From positions 21,290,542-21,354,541 of the forward strand of contig NC_056543.1 of assembly GCF_910596095.1 (NCBI RefSeq): a stretch of 64,000 bases of DNA, in the 5' to 3' direction. Made by a program: the position numbers and the translations under genes. The DNA comes from Thunnus maccoyii. Lineage: Eukaryota; Chordata; Actinopteri; Scombriformes; Scombridae. Of this stretch, positions 13,429 to 24,300 are shown piece by piece; positions within the stretch are counted from its first letter, which is position 1; every line of letters begins with the position of its first letter. The notes under the pieces are model-generated. The model made no database searches, had not been told where the DNA came from, and saw nothing but the letters and a program-made list of their open reading frames with translations.

Positions 13429-16400
13429 CTAGCAGCAGGCAGATCTAGACCTCTTGCTGGTGGCCCCCCTGCACTCCTCCAGATCCACTGTAGGAGACTC
13501 CTGGTTCTCATTTCTCTTCCTCAGGATGGAGGGCAGCACCAGATCAAACAGCGTCTCAAACAGAGTGTCCACATTATACCCCGTCTTTGCACTTGTCTCG
13601 AAGCACATCCTCTCTGCAGGCAGGCTGTTCTTTTCATCCAGGCCCTTGTAGCGCAGTATTCTCCCATAAAAAGCTGCTGCATCCTCATGGGTAACCTGTT
13701 TGTGAAGCATCGTGCCAGTGAGGGATGCGGGGGAGGCCGGGGGTGTGGGGCAAGCAGACAGCACCTGTGGCTCCGTCTGGTTCTCCTCACACTCAGTTCG
13801 GTCCTCTGACACCACATCTGTCTCCTGAGGCAGCTGAGCTTTAAGGTCTGTGAGATCGGCCTTGTTGCCCACTACAGCGTAAATGCAGTCAAGGTTAGCA
13901 GTATCAGTCAGGGACAGGAAGCGCTCCTCCAGCTCAGCTAGGCTCTGCCAGTTGGTGACATCATAAGTCAGGATGACAGCGGCTGCACCACGACAATACA
14001 TGGAGCCCAACCCGTGAAACTGTTCACGGCCTGTGGAGACAAGAGAAAGGTCACTGAACCCCATTACCACGGACTTAAAAACAGCCACACTGTATGAACA
14101 GCAGAGCAAAAGGACACAAAACAGAGAAAATGTGCAAGACAGTCAGCAGTTTGAAAAGAGAAACAACCTTTGTTGTTGAAATATGCAGGATTCTTGAAAG
14201 GGCACATTGTCCAGTATGTGAATATTTTTCCCTCAGTGGCGTTTCTTGGTTAATATAAACAGTAGCCAATTTATTACGTACTATACATCTAGCTAATGTG
14301 GTGTAACGCAATAGTCCTGTAATAAATCATACTGTTTTAAAGGTGTTGATTCAACTTCATGGTAATTTTGGAGGCTGCTCTAACATTTTGTCCGCCCCGT
14401 TTATACCAGTGAGGAAAGACTAAATATTAGAAACTCCTCCCAATGCTTCACAACCAACTACAGCCTCCAAAACTACCCTCATGTTGAATCAACACCTCTA
14501 AAACAGTAAAAACTGAACTTCTTACCTTCATGAAGGTAGGATTTTCAGGGCTGTTGTATCAGGCTGCATTAGTTTATGTAGCTGTATCAAATAAACAGCT
14601 AACAATTCAGTTATTCTGTTGATTATTTTCTGGATTACTTGAACAATCTTTTAGTCTGTAAAATGTCAGAAAATTGTGAAAAAGGCCTATTATAATTTCC
14701 TAGAGCCCAAAGTGGTGTCTTCTAATTCCTCGTTTCATCCAAACATCAGTCCAAAACCCAAAAATATTCAATTTACCTTCATATATGACAAAGAACCACA
14801 GCAAATCCTCACATTTAAGAAACAGGAACCAGTGAATGTTACGCACTTTGGCTTGAAATATGACTCAAAGGCTTGTTTGATTATCAGAAGTTGCTGATGC
14901 TGTCAAATAATCCATTTTTGGCTAATTATTTCAGCTCTAATGGTACCTAAGAATAAAATAATCACATGTATAGATCCAGGAATACACAGATAGGAATGTA
15001 TTGAGGATCTGAGATGGAGGGTTTTTCTTTCCACAAGGTAGAAGTTTAAATGTCAGAAAAGAGAACCCTTAACTTACTCAGACCTCCTTGTGCTCCTGGA
15101 AAGTACTACATCATGTAAGTTTAGAAACGACAGGATAAAGCAAGGGGAGTCAAGTCTTCCTGTCATAGCCATGTCATATGACTATTAAGAGGAACAGGGT
15201 AGGCAGCTTAAAGAGCCTGCATGGGGCTTTGAAAGTAAACTGTCCAACTGAAAAACACTAAATCAGTAGGGAAAATGAGCAGCTGACAGCCTTTTTTCAC
15301 TTTGCTGAGCCAAACACCTGACCGATTGAAGGACAACCTTTCTAACAGCCACTTTTCCGTCGCTTTACGGTCTATGCTGACAGGACCACAACGGTTGCCT
15401 TGAAATGAGTCAGCGCTGATCCGGCGTTTCTTCAGCACAGTGACTAAATAAAATGGACACGTTTTATGTCAGAGGTCATAGAGTGAGGGAACACACACAG
15501 GAAATGGTTTACTGGTGACATAGTAGGCCATTCCTTATCTCTGTGGCCCACTGACTCCACTGTGAATTGTGTATTTACCCAATACTGGAATGTATCGGTG
15601 TTATGGGCTTATTCATCAGCAGTAACCAGACGAAACACCTAATCATTCCTGTCACAGCCAACTTTAAGACTCTTAAGCAGCTTTGGGGTTAGGGGCAGAA
15701 GAAAAAAGCGCAAGTTTGTACGTGTATAATTTTACCATGACACAAAACAGACTGGTTCTGTGTATAACAGGCTAACAATATTCTCTGTTTCAGACTGCTG
15801 AGGTGTGACTGACCACTGCAACATGGAACATGCTTAAACAAGCAAGAATTCAAATGCTGACTTAGGATCTACCACAGAGTACAACTAACTACATGTATTA
15901 GATGATGATGACCATGCTGTTGTTCACCACTGACTATTTCATTCTCACACTATCAGTCGTTACTTTCAATCCATTCAACATGTAAAAAGTCCTAAACCTC
16001 ATTTTTCTATAATGAAGGTGTTTCTAGGTACAAAGTAGAAAGACTGCTATCCATGTAACTGTGCCAATAACACTTTAACATACTGCTGATTGGCGAATTA
16101 TCAGTTTAGTTGGTCAACAGTAGAGCTGCAACAATTAATCGATTCATTGATTAGTTGCCAACTATTACATTAATCGCCAACCATTTTGATAATCAATTAA
16201 TCGTTTTGAGTTATTTTAAGAAGATATTTCTAAATTCTCTATTTTCGGGTTTCTTTAGTCATCTATGATAGTAAACTAAATATCTTTGGGTTGTGGACTG
16301 TTGGTCGGGACAAAGCAAGACATTTGATGACATTTTATGGACCAAACAACTAATTGATTATTCGAGAAAATATTCAACAGATTAATCGATAATGAAAATA

Positions 16401-16949
16401 ATTAATTAATTGGTTGCAGAGTCAACATAACTACTCCAATTATAATCATTCAACTTGCTAAAAAGCTTGACATGGAGGTGCTTTCTCTCTCTGTTGAAGA
16501 TCATTATTTCAGTGCATTTTGTTTTATGGCTGTTTATTCAAACTAACTGAGCAGTTTCTAGACATCAATGGTCACTTGAGCGGCACATTCATCATTGTTT
16601 TCTTGAAATTTCAGGCCTGCAGATTCAACAATTAACAGAGTAACTGAAACTACATCTTGTGTTGATGGTGTTTCAAGATCAAATTACCTTCTCTGGTCAA
16701 ATGTGGGGTTTTGTGACTTATAGCCTATGTTATCATTTAGGCTACAGCACATGTACATGCACATATGAGCTTACCTACTCATATCTTTTGGGACTGACTA
16801 AGCAGTTTTAGAGGCTCTCCACTGAGAGACGAGTAGTGAAATCAATTTGCAATCATCCATTCTCTTTTCACTTTAAGCATTGGTTATCATTTCTTAAGCC
16901 TCTATGTCAGACAGTTATTAACAGATTAAGAAATTAGGCTAATAGTACT

Positions 16950-16985
<36 letters not shown>

Positions 16986-18323
16986 GTGAACTCGTGAACT
17001 GCAGAAGAACAATAGCAATGATTAGGTCAGATTAGTCCAATATTGAGCAATAGATCACAAGGCCAAGCACACAGTGATTTTTGTAAGATCTGTGTCATTC
17101 AGCAAACAGGAAATATAGGGAAAGTGACTTATTATTATTTGTAGCAAAATATATATTTTAGTAAAACAGTATTAAGGTGGGTGTGTGAACAATAACTTGC
17201 AGGAGCTTTAAGTGTTTGTTAAGAAAGCAGGAGCCTGCATGATGGGTGCTTGCCTGTCATCACACGAACAAATCCAAACCTAAACGACTTACAGGGCTTC
17301 CAACGCATCTCATCATAACCAACTGGAATAAACTGTTACTTTCATTGTTAATAAATCTATCAGTTGTTCCCCAATTAAAGCTCTAATAAATTACTCGAGA
17401 AAATGTAAAAATAAGTGACACATTTTCATCATAAGTCACCAAAGCTCGAGACAGTTTGGCCAGAAACAGAAACTCAATTATTAAATTTATACTGATACGA
17501 AACTGAAAATGATAAATGAGCAACTGATTATGAAAACAAGACCTGATACATTTTCTTGCACGTCACTGTTCAATTTATTGACCAGCCTTTCTCTCTCTTT
17601 GGTTACTTGTATGAAAATGTCTTTGAATGTTATGTTTTTGAATATTCAGAGTTGTTTAGTATTTTAATACCTTGTATTATCTATGAAATCATATGTTTAC
17701 CATCACATTTAACTTTTAAATCTCCTTAAATAGTTATTTTAAGACTATTTTAAAGGTTCAATACTGTAGTAAACAATTATAAAGGGAAATATAACTGAAT
17801 TTGATGTTTAATTTCAGATATTTTTTTGGACTATCGTTTTTTGTCCTGTTTTCACCTGAGAAGGTCTGACTAACACTTTGTTTCAGTACTATATACTACA
17901 TCAGTGTTATATGTGAGAATAACACAGAACTGGAGGCATGTTGCTTGAGTGCCAGTGTTGCCAACAGTTCCCATGAGACAGGCTGCCTACAGACTGAGCA
18001 GTCACATGCCAGTGATTGCCTCAGGTGGTGGGATCACGCGTTATCAGGTAAACACAGTTAGTAAGTCACAGCAAGGACACTTGATAAGGTTTTAAAATAC
18101 ATTATGGAAGAAGTCTGTTGAAGGAGGTATTACCAGCAGTGTCCCATATTGAGATATTGTAAGGTCCCCACTGTTTGAGGAAAAACGCCCCTCCGACGGT
18201 GCTGATCGTGTCTTTGAACTTCCTCTCCGTGTACCTGTGGAGCAGCGACGTCTTCCCCACGTTCATGTCTCCCAGCAGAACAACCTTGACGTCGGGCTTC
18301 TTCATCTTCGACTGCTCGGGCAT
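13429..18323 (-). CDS. rab20: Ras-related GTPase Rab20
   Basis: This small GTPase of endosomes and phagosomes is attached to membranes by C-terminal prenylation. Two exons: exon 1 18323-18134 (ATG complementary to 18321-18323) and exon 2 14030-13429, joined in phase 1 at the Gly of WDTAG. The product is 263 residues, compared with about 234 in human. Visible motifs are the P-loop GDMNVGKT (residues 18-25), switch II WDTAGREQF (60-68), guanine-specificity NKAD (119-122) and ETSAKT (SAK 210-212). The C-terminus is SACC, a double-Cys geranylgeranylation site. The position that is Gln in most Rabs is Arg (R65), a known Rab20 feature that argues against canonical Rab hydrolysis. An acidic, Pro/Ser-rich insert at about 132-170 accounts for the extra length. 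The gene converges on col4a2, as in human. Confidence 0.95.
14331..14507. mobile_element. Palindromic MITE with 47-bp inverted ends and TA flanks
   Basis: Left arm 14331-14377 begins ACTGTTTTAAAGGTGTTGAT. Right arm 14461-14507, read in reverse complement, begins ACTGTTTTAGAGGTGTTGAT. The arms match through GGAGGCTG with few differences. Taking TA as the duplicated target, the element core starts CTGTTTTA and ends TAAAACAG, each flanked by TA; this suits a Tc1/mariner-type MITE. No ORF is present, so it is nonautonomous. Confidence 0.7.
14595..14939 (-). mobile_element. hAT-like nonautonomous repeat, long copy
   Basis: On the minus strand this begins TAGAGCTGAAATAATTAGCC and continues through a middle part containing TTTTTGGGTTTTGGACTG. 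It ends near AACTGAATTGTTAGCTG. It is a diverged copy of a family I recognise as abundant in percomorph genomes, with TAGRGCTGCAAC ends. The left edge is approximate and no duplication could be fixed. Confidence 0.6.
16121..16420 (+). mobile_element. hAT-like nonautonomous repeat with 8-bp target duplication
   Basis: The element starts TAGAGCTGCAACAATTAATC and ends AATTGGTTGCAGA, so the ends are imperfect inverted repeats (CTGCAAC). It is flanked by GTCAACAG (16113-16120) and GTCAACAT (16421-16428), a 7-of-8 direct repeat of hAT size. Its middle shares TTTGGGTTGTGGACTG-like sequence with the copy at about 14595-14939, in opposite orientation. At 300 bp it cannot encode a transposase. Confidence 0.75.
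16952..16987. repeat. (GT)n microsatellite
   Basis: An almost uninterrupted GT run within the rab20 intron, broken by a single C at 16981. Confidence 0.95.
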
Positions 18324-18630
18324 GATGTTGGGTCTTGTCCCACCAACGGGGGAGCTCTTTTCTCTCTCTTTTTATCCTAGAAAATAAACGCGGTCTAGCT
18401 GGTAAAACTGCTCGTGAATTCCTTTTGGATACGTCATTTTATGCACCAAAGTTCATTGGTGACACCGTGGCTATCCAGCGTTTGTTCAGTCTCAAATCTG
18501 ATCCCAACTTTAAAAAGTAACAGAGGTGAAACAGGAAGTAGGTGAGGAACTTAAGAGGAGTGGAGCCTCTTTACCCTGAGTCCCACCTCTCAGGTTCGTC
18601 CAGTTACAGGCTCTGCACGGCTGCCGACGC
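18324..18630 (-). promoter_or_regulatory. Probable rab20 5' UTR and proximal promoter
   Basis: This is the sequence directly upstream of the rab20 ATG. No TATA box is evident. The segment is bounded upstream by the inverted repeat at 18640-18801, whose arms contain CCAAT/ATTGG boxes. The transcription start could not be placed from sequence alone. Confidence 0.35.
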
Positions 18631-18639
18631 CATTTTTTT

Positions 18640-18801
18640 CTAGGATGATGAAGTCATGACCCGCCCTACTCTGACTCTGATTGGCTGGCTCTGATATTTT
18701 CACCCTCACACTAACCAATCGCACTCCTCAGACCGAAAACTAACCAACTCAACCAACCAATCAGAGGTAGAGCAGGGCGGGTCGTGACTTCGCCATCCTA
18801 G
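18640..18801. repeat. Inverted repeat (MITE-like) upstream of rab20
   Basis: Left arm 18640-18688 starts CTAGGATGATGAAGTCATGA. Right arm 18753-18801, reverse complemented, starts CTAGGATGGCGAAGTCACGA. The two 49-bp arms differ at only a handful of positions and enclose a 64-bp spacer. Both arms carry ATTGG/CCAAT. A T-tract (18809-18834) follows. It may be a small foldback transposon that now supplies CCAAT boxes to the rab20 promoter; the transposon class is not established. Confidence 0.65.
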
Positions 18802-18834
18802 GAAAAACATTTTTTTTTTTTTTTTTTTTTTTTT

Positions 18835-21060
18835 AGTAAGTGACACATTTTCAGGCACAAGATATGAGCATATAGAGAGAAAAAGAAGTGATATTTTAAT
18901 TTATTTTGAAGACAACTCAATGGACAAAATGTTAGCTTTTTAATCCAACTGTTTAAAATTTTTGGCAAATTCCATATTCAACATAAAATGAAATGGACCA
19001 ATAAAAAACGAATTTTCATCTTAATTCTAATTGATATTAACTTTTATTACAGTTCTCTAGTCAAGCTGCAAAATAGAAAATCAACAAAGACCCTAACAAT
19101 ATTTCAAAAATATAAAATGATCAACTAATGTTCTTTAATTATTCATCTGTACCCCTTTATTCATTCATTCATTTTTGCCTCCTCCTTTGTATTATTTTGC
19201 TTTTACCAAATGTAAAAATTCTTTCACAGAATGTAAAAATTCCTTCACAGTCCCTCTAATGATTTTTATTTTTATTTTTATGTTTTATTTTATTTTTGTT
19301 ATAACCGATCCCCTGATATTTTGTTTCCTATTTTTGTTCTTTAAACATCCATGGTTTATATGTTACTATTGGTTTAGTTTGACTGTTGTCAATAAAGTTG
19401 GAGAAAAATAGAGAAAAAAGCTACAAAGGGGCAAGACAATAATAAATCAGATTACTATCAGAAGAATAATTGTTTTAGAAAGGGTGTTGTGGCATATAAA
19501 GTTTGTTTTTAGTTTGTCTATTCATCTTCAATATAAATGTGTAAAGAACTCTGTAAAAATCTGGCAGGCAAAATGTTTTGTCCCCTTTAAAGAATAAATA
19601 AATTAAATGCTAGAAACGTTCTGGTAGCATCTGAAAGGCATCTTTTACCAAAAAGGGTATTAGGTATATATAATATTAGTATATTAGTATTTGGGTTTGC
19701 TAAGTTTAATGAAAACGGCTTTTTTTTTCAACCTACGAGGCTAGACTCAGGGCAAAAAACAGACTCTATTTGTGTACACACGATTTTTCTTTTTGGACCG
19801 CCTCTATCCGCTTGACCAAACAGGTTATATGAGACACAGATTCTCTTTTCTTTGTCGAATAAAAACTTGATAGTGAGCGAATGTGAAGTCTCGACAATGG
19901 GGGCTCCTCAAACTGTGGAAATCTTTAAAGCAAACCAACTGTGCCCTCCGCTTGAAATTCATTCAGGTCATTATCAGAATAAAACAGAATTCAGGCAATA
20001 AAGTTTTAGTCTGTGGTTACTGAATGATTAAAATACTTTTTTATTCCTTGCAACTGCCATTTGTGTGCAGCTTTGTAGGTGTCAAATCGGCCCTTTAGGA
20101 TTTTAAACCAATTCTAGTTGGATCAACTCCAGTGCTGCCTTCAATTACCGTCGTAAATGTGCAACATCAGTTTAAAAGGGGACATATTCCTGCCAATCGG
20201 GAGGTCAAGACAGGACACTTGCTGCTGACAGTGTGCAGGGCTTCACCCATCTCTGCTGAGCAGAGGACAACAAATACAAAAGCAATACATTTAACAGTAG
20301 GCTAATTTGGCAATCATTTACATTATATGTTTTATTATAAATAGTTATTATTGTATGAAGTCATTTTACGGGAAATATAAAAGATATTTGCACAGGTGTC
20401 CGTCATCATTTAACATAAGAATAGGATAAGCTTTGCTCACTCGCATCAGTTTCATAAGCAGAATAATATATCAGAACAGCAGAATAATCTGCTTACAAAC
20501 AGAATTTTATGGATGATATGATTGTCAATATATTCAATTATTCTCATACCTTTACATCCACAAAGGGACAGTGTCACATTTACCAAAGTAATGTAGGCCC
20601 ACAGAAGAAAGAAATCTTTAACATACACTGAAAAATAAACCAAAGAAAACGTCTATGTGCTTACATTACTATTATTGTGTGTATATAATTATCATAGGGA
20701 CATTGATGGGGGACATCCCTGCTTTAATGTTGTTACAACCATGGATGTATTAGATTGCAACCCAGCATATAGCAGCCATAAGAAGAAATGCAGCTTTAAG
20801 GTACTTCCACTCAGCAGCTGTGACAGATATCAATTCCGTTCAATAAAAAGGGGCTTTCTTGACATTAGAACATACATTTACATTGCCAAGATAAGATAAT
20901 TTAAAACAAAATAGAAAAATGTAGACATTGCAGTTAAAAAATACAAATAGCTAAAAGTAAGTAAGAACTGTATAAACACATTTTTTTAAAAAGAAATATA
21001 TTTAAAGATATCCGTTCTATATGTATATATAGTTAGTATGTCTATATACAGAGCTCATCA
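18835..21060. other. Intergenic region between rab20 and naxd
   Basis: AT-rich sequence between two divergently transcribed genes. Near 19150-19410 a T-rich block ends in CAATAAAGTTGGAGAAAA, resembling the 3' tail of a retroposon. No coding sequence, tRNA or other RNA gene was recognised. Confidence 0.6.
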
Positions 21061-21347
21061 CAATGCAAATGTTCAGTGCCGGAACACGCAGCTGATTGAC
21101 AGTCTTCACGGTAGTTGTAGTCCATTGGCGAGATTTCAACCTACTCGGATATAGGAGTGTCCGAGGGGCCTACAAAGGCATCACATGCTGTTTTCTTCCT
21201 GCATTGCTGTCGGTCAGAGCGCCTCATGATCAGGATCATTTGTGCACAGTTCACAGCGTTGAAACGCAGCTCCAGTTTAGGTAAGAAGAACCAAGAACAA
21301 CACAACACTGCTGGAAAAGCTTCATGTGTCGGTGGCTACACTAAAGC
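21061..21347 (+). promoter_or_regulatory. Probable naxd promoter and 5' UTR
   Basis: This segment lies directly upstream of the naxd ATG at 21348. It contains an inverted CCAAT box (CCATTGG near 21121-21127). The overlapping minus-strand stretch GGACTACAACTACC loosely resembles a ZNF143-type site. No TATA box. Placement is by context. Confidence 0.35.
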
Positions 21348-24300
21348 ATGAGTGACAACAACATGCTGCAACAGATACAGACGCTCGCCTTTTGCTTTAT
21401 CACAGTTGCACTGTCGATTGTCGTCACATTGGTCTGTTTGAACGAGAGAGGTAAAGTGGAAGCAGCATTATAACAGTTGTTTTCATTACAACGCCCTGGT
21501 AGCTAAAGCTAAGCTAATGTCTCTGTAGTGTATGAAGTGAGAGCAGATGCGCAGGTTAAAGTGCCGGTGTGTGTAATGCTGGGTCTCTAGGACCCCGCAG
21601 ACACCCAGCATGGGCGGTGGAGCAGGCGGAGAAAGGTGAAGTTGCCCTCAAATGACTGATCAGAGGTCAGTTTTATCCCCCCTGTAAAATGTAAAGGTTG
21701 GGAAAAGGGCTGGGAAAGCCGATCTGCAGTCAGTTAATGTCTAAGTGCTAAGCTACGCATTTCGCCAACGACGTAAAGGATAAACATAGTCGGGCTAGGA
21801 TACAAAGAGTTGATCTGCACAAGCTACTGTAATGGTTCCTACATTTAAAACTGTACATATTGGCCCCAAAGTCCGAAACGGCCAGTTGACGTTGTTTGGG
21901 ATAGCGGCGCCGCTAGGAGCAAAGATCCAGACCAGACGTCCGTCATAATCCGCAGTGTCAACATCTCCCTTCAACTCCCTGTCGTGGCGTTTACTGTGTA
22001 AGGAAGCCTGCTTGGATCAGCTATGCAAGCAAACACAACGCGGGGCTTCCTGTGGTCGGACGTAGAGACGAGGACCTTGCTGAACATCTGGGGGGAGCAG
22101 GACATCCAGGTAGCGCTGGATGGAAACTTCCGAAACAGCTTCGTGTACCGCGACGTCTCCCGGAGGCTGGGGGCGATGGGGTTTGAACGGACCCCGGAAC
22201 AATGCAGGGTGCGGATCAAAAGCCTCAAGAGACAGTACTTGTTAGCGAAGGAAGGTAATCTGCGAAACAACGGGCAGTATCACAAGATCTGCAAGTTTTA
22301 TGACACCATGGAGAGGATTTTGAGCAACCGGCCCGCTCTTGACCCCCTGGAGTTAATGGACGGCGGCGCGGGAGGAGAGGAGGCCGGGGATGGCTTGGAA
22401 GAGGATGGAGAGGATGCTCAGGATGCATACTCTGAGAGCACAGGGGAATGTCCTTTTCCTGCAGAGACCGAGGTGAAGCTGGAGTACCCAACTGTTCCCA
22501 TCCCTATTCCGGTTAAAGTGACAGTGGGCAACAACAGTAAGTGCTCCCTACTTGTCCACATGCATTCATTCTTCTGTGTTGGGTGGATACAGTACGTTTA
22601 CTTGATTGCATTTGGTCAAAGATGCATCACATAATGTCTCACCCCTGTCCACTCCAGGCACACCAGTAAGACCAAATAACAGCAGCCAGTCGGCCAGTAG
22701 CTTGTCAGCCACGAGACCCAAACGGCCCAGGAAGCGGCGTGCCAACTTCCCCATGGAGAAGCTAATGGAGCAGTTCCTGGAGCAGAGCGCCCAGGCTGAG
22801 GACAGCTTCTACCGGATGGAGGAGCAGCGCTTGCAGGCGGAAGACCGCCGCAGAGAGGCCGAACACACCAGGGAGCTGCACATGCTTCAGATGCTCGGCC
22901 AGATGTTCTCCAGCATCTCTTCCGCCAGACCCAGCTCTGCATCCACCCCATCCAAGACCGTTCCCCCTGCCCGCGCTCCTGTGTTCTCCAGCACCTCCCC
23001 GTCATGCACACGCGGCCAATCCAGTCATCTGAGACGGTCTTCACCCCAGACAAACTGTTTCACCCAACAGAGTCAGCTATTGAACCCAGATCCCCAGGCA
23101 CTAGGTATTAGTTTCGGTGTCATGTGTGCAGCCACGAGGTGGAATGTGTGAAGAGAAAACGGAAAGTAGAGATGTATCAGCTGTGATATCAGAGCTCAGT
23201 GATGGAGCTGTCACTCAATTACGCTATTTCTGGGGTTAGGTGGTTCGTTACTTTATCTTTACTCAGATTAGATCATTGTCTCTGTTTTGGTTGTGTATTT
23301 GTTGTTTTGTTGCCAAACTTTTCTTCGTGTGTGTGTGTGAGAAAGGTAAAAAAAAAGATGTTAGACCCCGATTGAGGCCAAACAAGTATTACTCACTTTA
23401 AAACCTCACTTTTGTTTATTTCCTCAGTGTTTGAACGCTACCACAGCTTGGGGTCCACATCACACAGAGGCATGGACGATGACCTGCTCTCACTGGTAAA
23501 GAGCACAGTCCCTCCACTGACATCCAAAAAGCACAAGGGACAAGATGGACGCATTGGGATCATTGGAGGATGCCAAGAGTACGTTTCTGGTTTGGTTTTT
23601 CAGTATGAACCGTATTCGCCAAACAAGAGTTTGATTTCTCCTATGATTTGTTTCTCCACGGAACATTAGCCCCTAATTCTTTTCATCTTCACTCTTTTAA
23701 AGCTATACTGGAGCTCCATACTTTGCTGCCATCTCTGCACTGAAAGTGGTAAACACTCATTCTGACAGGTTTATCATTAATTTTCCTTCTTTTTTTTGGT
23801 TTCAGTTTTGGTACAGTGCTTTTTTCTCTTTTCCTGTCTCCAGGGAGCTGACTTGTCTCATGTGTTCTGCACCAAAGATGCTGCAACTGTAATCAAATCT
23901 TACAGCCCAGAGCTCATAGTTCATCCTGTTCTGTAAGTACAGATCCACTGGCACCATAATTAGCTGAATATCATTCTGCTGTAGGATTTTCATCACTGAC
24001 AACAATTCAAATATAAATAGAGGAATAATATGTATTTAGATCAAAAATATGTATTGCTATGCTCTCACAAATGCTATTATTTAGGAAATTAAGTTAAAAA
24101 AGACTGGAAACAATTTCTGTCTAACTCCTATTTATGATGTATTATAGATTCCTTCATAACACATTCAGAATTCATTTTAAGAGTTCATATAAACCTTCAC
24201 AATGCATTATGAAGTGTTATAACCACAGTCATAAGGCATTATAATGAGGATTACAATACTGTATAAGGTCAGATTGCCTGTAACTGGTCTACTCATTGTG

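Larger units (their letters stand above)
14031..18133 (-). other. rab20 intron 1 with several small transposable elements
   Basis: The single 4.1 kb rab20 intron contains a palindromic TA-flanked MITE (14331-14507), two members of one hAT-like repeat family (about 14595-14939 and 16121-16420) and a GT microsatellite (16952-16987). No coding sequence is supported elsewhere in it. Confidence 0.7.

Noticed and set aside
22225-23053. Long minus-strand ORFs opposite the Myb/SANT exons
   Set aside because: They have no domain and no splice context, and they arise from codon bias of the plus-strand exons, which carry a clear domain, NLS and coiled coil.
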